A stretch of 64,000 nt of DNA from NCBI RefSeq assembly GCF_019331675.1, contig NZ_JAHBBJ010000007.1, positions 83,745 through 147,744 on the forward strand. Direction: 5' to 3'. Under the pieces are notes generated by a model. It ran no database searches, was not told the DNA's origin, and saw nothing but the letters and a program-made list of their open reading frames with translations. Source of the stretch: Bifidobacterium miconisargentati (GTDB lineage: Bacteria; Actinomycetota; Actinomycetes; Actinomycetales; Bifidobacteriaceae). Both the position numbers and the translations under genes were made by a program. Below are positions 27,438 to 34,764 of this stretch, one piece after another (positions within the stretch are counted from its first letter, which is position 1; every line of letters begins with the position of its first letter).

Positions 27438-28289
27438 ATGCTGAGAATCGCCGTACCGAACAAGGGCATGCTTTCCGAGCCCGCATGGAACATGCTGGCC
27501 GAAGCCGGTTACCGCCTGCGCACCAACCCGCGCCAGCTCGTCGTCCAGGATCCGGACAACGACATCGAGCTGTTCTACCTGCGTCCGCTGGATATCGCCG
27601 TGTACGTGGGCCGCGGCGCCATCGACGTCGGCATCACCGGCGAGGACCTGCTCAAGAACTCCGGCACGGAGGCCATCGAGCATCTGCCGCTGGGCTTCGG
27701 CGCCTCCACCTTCCGCTTCGCCGCACCGAACGAATCCCCGATCTCCAAGCTCGAGGACATCCAGGGCAAGCGCGTGGCCACCACGTTCGACAAGCTCGTC
27801 CACGACTACCTCGTGGAGCACGGCGTCGAGGCCGAGACCATCCACCTGGACGGCGCGGTCGAATCCTCCGTGCAGCTCGGCGTGGCCGATCTCATCGCCG
27901 ACGTGGTCTCCACCGGCACCACCCTGCGCAACGCCGGCCTGCGCGTGTTCGGCGAACCGCTCATGCACTCCGAAGCCTGCCTGATCCGTTCGCCGCGCCT
28001 GACCGACGACGACCCGCGTCTCGCCGTGCTTTCCCGCCGTCTCCAGGGCGTGCTCACCGCTCACCAGTACGTGCTCATGGATTACGACATCCCGGTGAGC
28101 AAGGTGGCCGCCGCAGTGGCCGTGACCCCCGGTTTCGAAAGCCCCACCATCTCCCCGCTGCACGACAAGCAGTGGAACGCCGTGCGCGTGATGGTGCCCA
28201 AGGCCACCGTGAACCAGCTGATGGATGATTTGTATGAAGTCGGCGCGCGAGGCATCATCGTTACCGCCCTGCAGGCTTCGCGCATGTAG
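27438..28289 (+). CDS. hisG: ATP phosphoribosyltransferase, long form
   Basis: A 283-aa long-form HisG, starting [15 protein letters not shown] after GGGGAGAGG. Periplasmic-binding-protein-like catalytic lobes contain [10 protein letters not shown] and the PRPP loop [18 protein letters not shown]. The C-terminal ACT-like regulatory domain (about residues 210-283; [19 protein letters not shown]) is the site for histidine feedback inhibition in this class. It catalyses the first committed step of histidine synthesis and follows hisE. Confidence 0.95.
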   Translation: MLRIAVPNKGMLSEPAWNMLAEAGYRLRTNPRQLVVQDPDNDIELFYLRPLDIAVYVGRGAIDVGITGEDLLKNSGTEAIEHLPLGFGASTFRFAAPNESPISKLEDIQGKRVATTFDKLVHDYLVEHGVEAETIHLDGAVESSVQLGVADLIADVVSTGTTLRNAGLRVFGEPLMHSEACLIRSPRLTDDDPRLAVLSRRLQGVLTAHQYVLMDYDIPVSKVAAAVAVTPGFESPTISPLHDKQWNAVRVMVPKATVNQLMDDLYEVGARGIIVTALQASRM

Positions 28290-28302
28290 GCTATTAGGCA
28301 GT

Positions 28303-28920
28303 ATGACCAACCAGAAAGCCAACACCAGATACAGCCCGGAGGCACGGGACATCTATTTCACCGTGCCGAATCTCATCAGTGCGCTGCGCATCATCTCCAT
28401 CCCGTTCATCACCGTTCTGGTGTCACGGCACGAGATGATCGCCGCACTGGTGCTGATCGCCATCTCCTCGGCATCTGATGGGCTGGACGGCATCATCGCA
28501 CGCAAGTTCAACCAGGTCAGCAAGATCGGACAGATCCTCGACCCCATCGCCGATCGTCTGCTGATCTTCTGCTCGATCCTGGCCCTCGGCATCGCCGGCA
28601 TCATCCCATGGTGGATGCTGATCATCGTGGGACTACGCGACCTGTGGATGGCCATTCAGGTGCTTTGGCTCGCCCAGTACGATTACGGCCCGCTGCCCGT
28701 GCATTTCGTGGGCAAGGCCGGCACCGCATTGCTCATGATCTCCATCGTGGGTCTGATCTTCGCGGATCTGGGCACGTCCACCTTCTTCCACCTGCTCTAC
28801 CTCGCCGCGCTGGCGGCTGGTATCTGGGGTCTGGCCATGTATTGGCTCGCCGGATACATCTACACCAGGCAGGGCGTCTCGTTGCTGCGCAAGGAGCTGG
28901 GGGAGCGGCATGCCTCTTGA
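28303..28920 (+). CDS. CDP-alcohol phosphatidyltransferase (PgsA-type)
   Basis: A 205-aa membrane enzyme. TVPNLISALRIISIPF at the N-terminus is followed by the signature SDGLDGIIARKFNQVSKIGQ and LDPIADR, giving the D-G-x2-A-R-x8-G-x3-D-x3-D metal site. Five to six helices follow. Such enzymes make phosphatidylglycerol phosphate or a related lipid from CDP-diacylglycerol. In mycobacteria the homologue Rv1822 (pgsA2) precedes the same DUF881/DUF1290/DUF881/GarA block. Its last 11 nt overlap the first DUF881 gene, so they are co-translated. Exact lipid product is uncertain. Confidence 0.88.
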   Translation: MTNQKANTRYSPEARDIYFTVPNLISALRIISIPFITVLVSRHEMIAALVLIAISSASDGLDGIIARKFNQVSKIGQILDPIADRLLIFCSILALGIAGIIPWWMLIIVGLRDLWMAIQVLWLAQYDYGPLPVHFVGKAGTALLMISIVGLIFADLGTSTFFHLLYLAALAAGIWGLAMYWLAGYIYTRQGVSLLRKELGERHAS

Positions 28921-29887
28921 TTCCACGGCCCCGGTCTCGTTCCCCGTATCCAAGGAGAACGAGCCGGTGCGCCGTCGCTCGGTGTTCTCCGCCTCCGTGC
29001 GCGGGGTGGAATCACACCATGCGCTTTCCCCGGATGACGCCGCGGCCATCCGCACCCGTCGACGCCGCAAGACCAACGACGACTCCCTGCGCCTCATCGA
29101 CGACCTCGTCAACCGTCCCATGGATCCGATGTTCCATGACGCCCGGCTTGTCCATGAGCACCGCTCCACGTTCTCCATCTGGGTGAACCGCATCGTCGTG
29201 TTCCTCATCTGCGTGGCCGTGGGATTCGCCGGCAGCCTGTTCGTCCAGCAGCTCCAATCCGACCCTCGCAAACAAGTGCGGCAGACGCTCAGCAGCCAGC
29301 TGGAGGATCGCAACACGCAGATCGACGAACTCACCCAGCAGGTCAACGATCTGCGCAGTAAGGTAGATGCCCAATCCAAGAAGATCTCCGGATCGGTCAA
29401 AAGCGACACCCTCCTGCAGGACGAGATGCTCAACGGCACCGTGGCGGTCGAAGGCGAAGGCATCACGATGACCCTAGCCGACCCCATCGCCGCCAGCCAG
29501 TCGGACCAAACCTCCTCGTCCAGGGTCGGCACCTCCACCTCCATCCGCGTGGTCACCGATCTCGACCTGCAGCAGCTCGTGTCCCTGATGTTCCAGAACG
29601 GCGCGGAAGCCATCGCCATCAACGGCAACCGGCTCGGCGCACAGACCTCGATCCGCAAGGCCGGCGGACACATCCTCATCGGCATGTCCGCAATCCAAAG
29701 CCCGTATACCATCGAGGCCATCGGCGACAAAAACGCGCTGGCCGAGGCCATGGGGGAACGAAAACTCGCAAGCCTTTACGAATCCTTCAAAGAAGCAGGC
29801 ATTTACCCGCAGGTGAGCAAATCCAATTCGATTACACTTGAGGCAGCGGTGGCTGGAGAGGTCCAGTACGCGGAAAGGAACGAGTAA
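28910..29887 (+). CDS. DUF881 family membrane protein (first copy)
   Basis: A 325-aa protein with a long cytoplasmic N-terminus (about 100 residues, including EHRSTFSIWVNR just before the membrane), one helix (about 94-114) and a coiled coil (QLEDRNTQIDELTQQVNDLR). The extracytoplasmic DUF881 domain follows with VAVEGEGITMTLADP and LVSLMFQNGAEAIAINGNRL. The DUF881 fold is also found in sporulation and septum-associated proteins. Its start overlaps the lipid synthase gene, and its stop overlaps the next ATG (TAATG). Function is unknown. Confidence 0.88.
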   Translation: MPLDSTAPVSFPVSKENEPVRRRSVFSASVRGVESHHALSPDDAAAIRTRRRRKTNDDSLRLIDDLVNRPMDPMFHDARLVHEHRSTFSIWVNRIVVFLICVAVGFAGSLFVQQLQSDPRKQVRQTLSSQLEDRNTQIDELTQQVNDLRSKVDAQSKKISGSVKSDTLLQDEMLNGTVAVEGEGITMTLADPIAASQSDQTSSSRVGTSTSIRVVTDLDLQQLVSLMFQNGAEAIAINGNRLGAQTSIRKAGGHILIGMSAIQSPYTIEAIGDKNALAEAMGERKLASLYESFKEAGIYPQVSKSNSITLEAAVAGEVQYAERNE

Positions 29888-30219
29888 TGGCAGCCGTTCT
29901 CGGACTGATCATCGGCGTGGTCGTCGGCGTGTTTGTGAAGCCGGACATCCCGGTCATCGTCCAGCCGTATCTGCCGATCATGGTGGTCGCCGCGCTTGAC
30001 GCCCTGCTCGGCGCCGCCCGCGCCTACTTCGAACGCAGCTTCTCCGACCGCGTCTTCGTGATCTCCTTCTTCGCCAACGTGATCACCGCCACGCTACTCG
30101 TGTTCCTCGGCAACCAGCTCGGCGTGGGTTCCCAGCTGCAGACCGCCGTCATCGTGGTCCTTGGCATCCGCATCTTCTCGAACGTGTCCGCCATCAGGCG
30201 CTTCATCTTCCGCAGCTGA
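29887..30219 (+). CDS. sbp: Small basic protein (DUF1290) membrane protein
   Basis: A 110-aa protein with three helices: LGLIIGVVVGVFVKPDIPVIVQPYLP-type N-terminus, a middle AALDALLGAARAYFE segment and LGNQLGVGSQLQTAVIVVLG. The FVKPDIPV-x4-YLPI stretch and the ARAYFER-x-FSDRVFV region are diagnostic of the family. It overlaps the preceding DUF881 gene by 1 nt and is always found between DUF881 genes in actinobacteria. Function unknown, probably a membrane-complex partner of DUF881 proteins. Confidence 0.92.
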   Translation: MAAVLGLIIGVVVGVFVKPDIPVIVQPYLPIMVVAALDALLGAARAYFERSFSDRVFVISFFANVITATLLVFLGNQLGVGSQLQTAVIVVLGIRIFSNVSAIRRFIFRS

Positions 30220-30237
30220 TGAGGGGAGCCCAGAGGT

Positions 30238-31056
30238 ATGGCCAGACGCGCGAAATCGAACAACATGCTGGAGAAGATGCGGGATCAGCATGCCCAGGAC
30301 ACCGTCAACGACCGGATGGAAACCGGTTCGTTTCCCACCGTCCGCAAGAAGCCGCGTCGCAACACGAACCGCGGGGGACTGCGCTCCCGGCTGCTGTCCT
30401 CCGTACTCGTCACCCTCATGTGCGCGCTGCTGGGCTTCGCCTACATGACCCAGATCAACAACAGCAAATCCACGTATGAGACGCTGGACGAAAGCGAGCT
30501 TGTCCGCCTGCTCAACGAGTCGAACACGCAGATCACCAACCTCGAACAGCGCAAAAGCCAGCTCACCGAACAGCTCAACTCACTGAAATCCGCGGCCAAC
30601 GAACAGGATCAGGCCCGCAAGATCGCCAAGCAGAACGAGGAGACCAGCGGCCTGATCTCTGGTCGTCTGCCGGCCAAGGGTCCCGGCATCACCGTGCGCG
30701 TAAGCCGCGGCTCCACCAAGGTGGACGCCTCCATCATGTTCACCCTCATCGAGGAGCTGCGCAACGCCGGCGCCGAGGTCATCGCCATCAACGACGTGCG
30801 CGTCGTGGCATCCACGTACATCCAGGACGCCGACGAAGGCCTCATCGCGGACGGCACCGCCATCTCGCCCACCTACGTGGTCAAGGCCATCGGCAACCCG
30901 CAGGAACTGTCCAACGCCGTGGACATCGCGGGGGGCGTCGGCGCCCAGTTGCAGGTCAAATACGGCGCCACCGTGGACGTGCGCTCCTCGGACAACATCG
31001 TCATCGATGAGATACACGAGGCTACGCAAAGCAATTATGCGAAAACCGTAGAGTAG
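30238..31056 (+). CDS. DUF881 family membrane protein (second copy)
   Basis: A 272-aa protein with a basic cytoplasmic N-terminus, one helix (about residues 44-64), a coiled coil rich in Gln/Asn/Glu (TQITNLEQRKSQLTEQLNSL) and the DUF881 domain with GPGITVRVSRGS, EELRNAGAEVIAINDVRVV and YVVKAIGNPQEL. It begins 18 nt after the small basic protein gene. The two DUF881 proteins and the small protein probably form one complex. Confidence 0.88.
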   Translation: MARRAKSNNMLEKMRDQHAQDTVNDRMETGSFPTVRKKPRRNTNRGGLRSRLLSSVLVTLMCALLGFAYMTQINNSKSTYETLDESELVRLLNESNTQITNLEQRKSQLTEQLNSLKSAANEQDQARKIAKQNEETSGLISGRLPAKGPGITVRVSRGSTKVDASIMFTLIEELRNAGAEVIAINDVRVVASTYIQDADEGLIADGTAISPTYVVKAIGNPQELSNAVDIAGGVGAQLQVKYGATVDVRSSDNIVIDEIHEATQSNYAKTVE

Positions 31057-31074
31057 GGAGTAAACTGAAATATT

Positions 31075-31518
31075 ATGACTGATCCGATTCCTAGCGCAGG
31101 CGAAACCACCATCATCGGTCTGCCCGCCATTAACGTACTGCCCATCACCTCCACCGGCGACCGTCCGCTTACCCAGGACGATCTGGACACCATCACCCGC
31201 CTGTCCGACGGCACGGCGCTGCTGATCTCCACCCGAGGCGCGGTATCCGGCTCCCGTTATCTGCTGGACGAGGATGAAATCACCGTGGGCCGTGACCCGC
31301 GCGCGGACATCCTGCTGGACGACTCCACCGTGTCCCGCCAGCACGCCGTGTTCCGCCGCGTCAACGGCCAGTTCTCCGTCATCGACGCCGGCAGCCTCAA
31401 CGGCACGTACGTGAACCGCCAGCGCGTCGATCAGGCCGTCCTGAAGAACGGCGACGAGATCATGATCGGCAAGTTCCGCCTCATGTTCTTCACCAAGTCG
31501 GCCGTCATCTCGCAGTAG
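31075..31518 (+). CDS. FHA domain protein, GarA/OdhI-like
   Basis: A 147-aa protein with one FHA domain (about residues 60-140): ITVGRDPRADILLDDSTVSR, then HAVFRRVNGQFSV and DAGSLNGTYVNRQRV, carrying the phosphothreonine-binding Arg, Ser, His and Asn. The N-terminal segment has GETTIIG with Thr11/Thr12, resembling the ETT phosphorylation motif of GarA/OdhI that is modified by Ser/Thr kinases. GarA regulates 2-oxoglutarate-dependent enzymes in mycobacteria. It follows the second DUF881 gene by 18 nt and precedes the MerR gene, as in Rv1827-Rv1828, except that gcvH (Rv1826) is absent. Confidence 0.88.
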   Translation: MTDPIPSAGETTIIGLPAINVLPITSTGDRPLTQDDLDTITRLSDGTALLISTRGAVSGSRYLLDEDEITVGRDPRADILLDDSTVSRQHAVFRRVNGQFSVIDAGSLNGTYVNRQRVDQAVLKNGDEIMIGKFRLMFFTKSAVISQ

Positions 31519-31652
31519 CAGCCGACTCGTTTCCTGTGCCCGCCGCGACGTTGGTCCGGCAGGCACAGGGGGTACGTCCATCGTCGGCCGCGATGCGACG
31601 GAAACGCCATGATGCCGCACCCGATGGCCGTGCCCAATGAAGGGGGAGTGCG

Positions 31653-32291
31653 ATGGAACAGACCGAGCTGCACCTCCATGTTCCGCTCCGCGAACAGACG
31701 AATCTGAACGCGCCCGCGATTCAGGGGGAACTGTTCTCCAGCGGCGACTCCGAGGAGCCCAAACGCGGATACCGTGGCACCGTGGCATCCAAAGTGGCCG
31801 GCATCACCTATCGGCAACTCGACTACTGGGCACGTAAGCAGATAGTCGAGCCCTCGATCACCCCCTCGCATGGCTCCGGTTCGCGCCGACTGTACTCCTT
31901 CAAGGACGTGGTGATTCTCGCCGTCTCCAAGAGGCTGCTGGACGCCGGTGTGAACCTGCAGAACGTCACCGCGGCCATCGGTTTTCTTACCCAGCGCAGC
32001 ACCGACCAGCTGGCCAACGTGACCATCATGTGCGACGGCCAGGAGGTGCACGAATGCACCACCAGCGAGCAGATGCTCGAACTGCTGCAAAGCGGTAAGG
32101 CCGTGTTCGCCGTGTCGGTCGGTTCGCTCTGGCACCAGATCGAGGCCGCGCTCGAGCACGAGGATTACGTGGATCTGACCGCCAATCCGGCCATCATAAC
32201 CACGGCGCGTCCCATCGACGAGCTCACGGCCATGCGCATGCGCAAGAAGCTCGAGGCACAGCGTCGACAGCGCGAGCAGGCCATGCAATGA
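31653..32291 (+). CDS. MerR family transcriptional regulator, Rv1828-like
   Basis: A 212-aa regulator with a winged HTH (about residues 35-110): SKVAGITYRQLDYWARKQIV, then GSGSRRLYSFKDVVILAVSK and LLDAGVNLQNVTAAI. The C-terminal part (EVHECTTSEQMLELLQSGKA, VSVGSLW) is a sensor/dimerisation domain, followed by a coiled and basic tail (RKKLEAQRRQREQAM). GGGGGAG precedes the start. Rv1828 of Mycobacterium sits in the same neighbourhood. Its stop codon lies inside a flanking inverted repeat. Confidence 0.88.
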   Translation: MEQTELHLHVPLREQTNLNAPAIQGELFSSGDSEEPKRGYRGTVASKVAGITYRQLDYWARKQIVEPSITPSHGSGSRRLYSFKDVVILAVSKRLLDAGVNLQNVTAAIGFLTQRSTDQLANVTIMCDGQEVHECTTSEQMLELLQSGKAVFAVSVGSLWHQIEAALEHEDYVDLTANPAIITTARPIDELTAMRMRKKLEAQRRQREQAMQ

Positions 32292-32426
32292 TTGTGGTTC
32301 TGCTAACCAAGATTTGTGGCATATATCCCTATTCGTGGCTCCTCTTGTCAGGGGAGCTGGCGGCAAAGCCGTCTGCGGGGTAGTCCGGTGGATTCACGTC
32401 AGCCTTGATAACAGGGCCACAATCAT
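32288..32426. repeat. REP-like element inside a larger inverted repeat
   Basis: ATGATTGTGG (32288-32297) and CCACAATCAT (32417-32426) form a perfect 10-bp inverted repeat. Between them, 32338-32385 is a degenerate REP-like hairpin (CTCCTCTTGTCAGGGGAGCT, then GCGGCAAAGCCGTCTGCGGG). The left arm contains the TGA stop of the MerR gene. AACCAAGATT at 32305 also occurs beside the copy at 44722. Confidence 0.6.
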
Positions 32427-32544
32427 GTTGGTCGCAGCCTGTCGTTCCAATGCCTATCAGCAAGATTGACAACGTTTGCAATATAGGGGAGTAGCGTACC
32501 ATAGCGTTACCCATGCATCACTCGATTCCGGAGGTTTCCGAACC

Positions 32545-32946
32545 ATGACGCTATTCATCGAACTGCTGCCCGCGGCCTTGTGGATCATCGCCGTGGTCAT
32601 GGCGGCGAACATCATCGGGCTCACGGTGCTGCGCGGCCAGGTGTTCACGCCGCGGTCCAGGCGCGGTGCCGTCAATCCGGTGAGCTGGACCGTGGTCATG
32701 GCGCATGTGGCGTCGTTCATCATGGCGATCGTGCCGTTTCCCGTATACGCGCTGACCGCCGACGCCATGGACGTGGACGTGCGTGCGTTCTATGAACAGA
32801 ACGCGCTGGCCGGTGCAATCATCGTCATCGTGCTGGTGATGGCTGAAATCGCCGTGATGTACATGCAGGCGCGTCATGCGATGGAAACCGAAATGGACCG
32901 ACGCATCGGCAGCGCAGCCGGACGCGACAGGAACGGCGGCAAGTGA
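32545..32946 (+). CDS. Hypothetical three-helix membrane protein
   Basis: A 133-aa protein starting after CCGGAGGTTTCCGAACC. Helices are at about residues 5-27, 47-70 and 90-110; the loop after helix 1 (RGQVFTPRSRRGAV) is basic and therefore cytoplasmic. The tail is charged and soluble (METEMDRRIGSAAGRDRNGGK). No recognised family. It is a single gene followed by a repeat-rich convergent intergenic region. Confidence 0.65.
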   Translation: MTLFIELLPAALWIIAVVMAANIIGLTVLRGQVFTPRSRRGAVNPVSWTVVMAHVASFIMAIVPFPVYALTADAMDVDVRAFYEQNALAGAIIVIVLVMAEIAVMYMQARHAMETEMDRRIGSAAGRDRNGGK

Positions 32947-33067
32947 AAACGACGTTTCGTGGAAACGGTTTTCGTGCGCCTATCCGTGTGTCTATGACAG
33001 GCGGGAACAACCGTAAGTATAAATAACAGGTTTCCAGTGATGATCGATGATTCGCGGAAATGACCGG

Positions 33068-33234
33068 GGTCTTGGAATTATTTGGTTTCAGACCCTTACA
33101 GTAACAAGATATTCCAAATATCCGATAACGACGGAAAAGGTGGGAACCCTTGGAATCGTTTGGTTCCAAGGGCTCCCACCCCATGCCGTTGCACATCATC
33201 CGATAATGTACGTTGTCGTCCGATAACGTACGTT
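33068..33234. repeat. Hairpins and palindromic direct repeats in convergent gap
   Basis: 33139-33155 and 33164-33180 form a 17-bp stem (GGTGGGAACCCTTGGAA with its complement, one G-T wobble) around an 8-nt loop. A related weaker hairpin lies at 33068-33094 (GGTCTTGGAA, then TTTCAGACC). Then TCCGATAATGTACGTT (33199-33214) and TCCGATAACGTACGTT (33219-33234) are direct repeats 20 bp apart, the second containing the perfect palindrome AACGTACGTT; TCCGATAACG also occurs at 33121. The 442-bp gap (32947-33388) carries no gene. Confidence 0.6.
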
Positions 33235-33388
33235 ATGTCAGATTGGCAATTCCGATAGTTCCCCGCCGCTCTCCGGACTACACCATTCCCAACTTTTAAT
33301 CATAAGAAAACCGCTCCCCTCAGCCAATCTCACGGTGACACGCATCAACCGTTCGTCAGCCAAAGGAAGCGGCATCAAATCAACATGA

Positions 33389-34108
33389 TCAGTGCGATGC
33401 GAAATACCGGTTGACCGCGTCCTCAAGCTGGTCGGTGGTTTCGATGATCTCGTAGACGCCGTGTTCCTCCATCTCGCCGGCCGGAGCGTAACCCCAGCGG
33501 CAGCCGATGGTGTCCAGGCCACAGGCACGGGCGCCATCGATGTCCGTGTAACGGTCGCCGATCATCACGGCCTTATCGCCGGCCTCGGTGTCGAAGCCGA
33601 TCTTGTCGAAGCAGTACCGGATCACCTGGTCCTTGTCGAGGCGGGTGTTGTCCTTGGATGCGCCGTAGATGCCGTCCAGCAGTTCGGTCAGGTGGAAGTG
33701 CTCGCAGATCGGCACGCACTGGTATTCCGGCTTGCAGCTGGCCAGCGCCAGGTAGTAGCCGTCCTCGCGCAGCTTCGTGAGCTGCTCGCGGATACCGGGG
33801 AACACGACGTTCACCAGGCGGCCGGGCACCTTGTTGCCGGGCTCGTTCGGGTCGTCGAACACGGCCTTGTCCGCGTAGTAGCTGCGGTAGATGTCCACGG
33901 CGCGATCCAGCTCGTCCTCCGGCACATGGTTGCGCTGCAGGGATTCGATGATGGCCGGGCCGATGAAGCGGTGCAGCTCGACGTCGTCCGGCACCGGACG
34001 GCCCAGGGCCTCGAAGGTCTTGACGACGGACGCGATGATGCCGCCGTCGGACTTGGTCAGTGTGCCGTCAAGGTCCAGCAGGACCACTTTCCTCGGGTGC
34101 TGTGCCAT
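33389..34108 (-). CDS. HAD family hydrolase, phosphoglycolate phosphatase-like
   Basis: A 239-aa HAD hydrolase. VVLLDLDGTLTKSDGG gives the nucleophile Asp and the DxD acid, ALASCKPEYQ the motif II Ser, and the later AVMIGDRYTDIDGARACG motif IV. A helical cap (about residues 30-100) follows the nucleophile, as in subfamily IA/Gph and 5'-nucleotidase-like phosphatases. Substrate is not decidable. The start follows GGGGAGTAGACCTCAC. Confidence 0.85.
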   Translation of the reverse strand: MAQHPRKVVLLDLDGTLTKSDGGIIASVVKTFEALGRPVPDDVELHRFIGPAIIESLQRNHVPEDELDRAVDIYRSYYADKAVFDDPNEPGNKVPGRLVNVVFPGIREQLTKLREDGYYLALASCKPEYQCVPICEHFHLTELLDGIYGASKDNTRLDKDQVIRYCFDKIGFDTEAGDKAVMIGDRYTDIDGARACGLDTIGCRWGYAPAGEMEEHGVYEIIETTDQLEDAVNRYFASH

Positions 34109-34291
34109 GTGAGGTCTACTCCCCTGTCGTTGTTCTTGAAAAACCGTGCATATCGTGTGTTTCAGGTCACACTCGCTACGTACCAGCAATGATTATGCCC
34201 AGTCGGTTTGACTGGGTATCAAGTTCACGTGTTGTTCATGTGGTTGCGCGGACCGGCAACACCGGAATCGCTCGCGGCCATTCGCAGCCTA

Positions 34292-34639
34292 TCACTCGTA
34301 GTCGGGGATCCAACCGTCACGGTGCATCTGCAGGCGCTTTTCGAGCAGCGTGGCGAGTTCCTCCTCACTGCGGCGTTCAAGCAGCATGTCCCAGTGGGTG
34401 CGGGTGGGCTTGGCGATCTCGTCGCCTTCGCGATCCTCGTCGCCCTCACGATGCGCCACGGCACCGCAACGGCACTCCCATTCGTCCGGCACTTCGGCGC
34501 CTTCGGCGAACGGCAGGATGGTGCGGTGGCCCTTCGGGCACACGTACGCCACATCGTTCCTGGCGGCGAAGTCCACGTTGTCGTCGGACTCCAGCGACTT
34601 CGCACCGATGCTCATGCCCCTCAAGCTACGTTCTGCCAT
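34292..34639 (-). CDS. rbpA: RNA polymerase-binding protein RbpA
   Basis: A 115-aa actinobacterial transcription activator. It has a basic N-terminal tail (MAERSLRGMSIGAKSLES), a core with the CPKGH and ECRCG cysteine pairs, and a C-terminal sigma-interaction helix region (PTRTHWDMLLERRSEEELAT). RbpA binds RNA polymerase and principal sigma factors to stabilise open complexes. AAGGAGGATGCC precedes the ATG. It lies alone between the HAD gene and the helicase gene, all on the minus strand. Confidence 0.95.
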   Translation of the reverse strand: MAERSLRGMSIGAKSLESDDNVDFAARNDVAYVCPKGHRTILPFAEGAEVPDEWECRCGAVAHREGDEDREGDEIAKPTRTHWDMLLERRSEEELATLLEKRLQMHRDGWIPDYE

Positions 34640-34764
34640 ATCGGCATCCTCCTTGAATAATTCGTAACCGTACTAATTTACGCAACAGTTCGGACTTGGA
34701 TTCTATTCCGGCGGATTGCCTCGGACCGTTGCTGATTCGCCGCCGTACGTCCCTGTCAGTCCAC

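Noticed and set aside
33392..34192. 266-codon plus-strand frame over the HAD gene
   Set aside because: Shadow of the HAD phosphatase, which has complete motifs on the minus strand.
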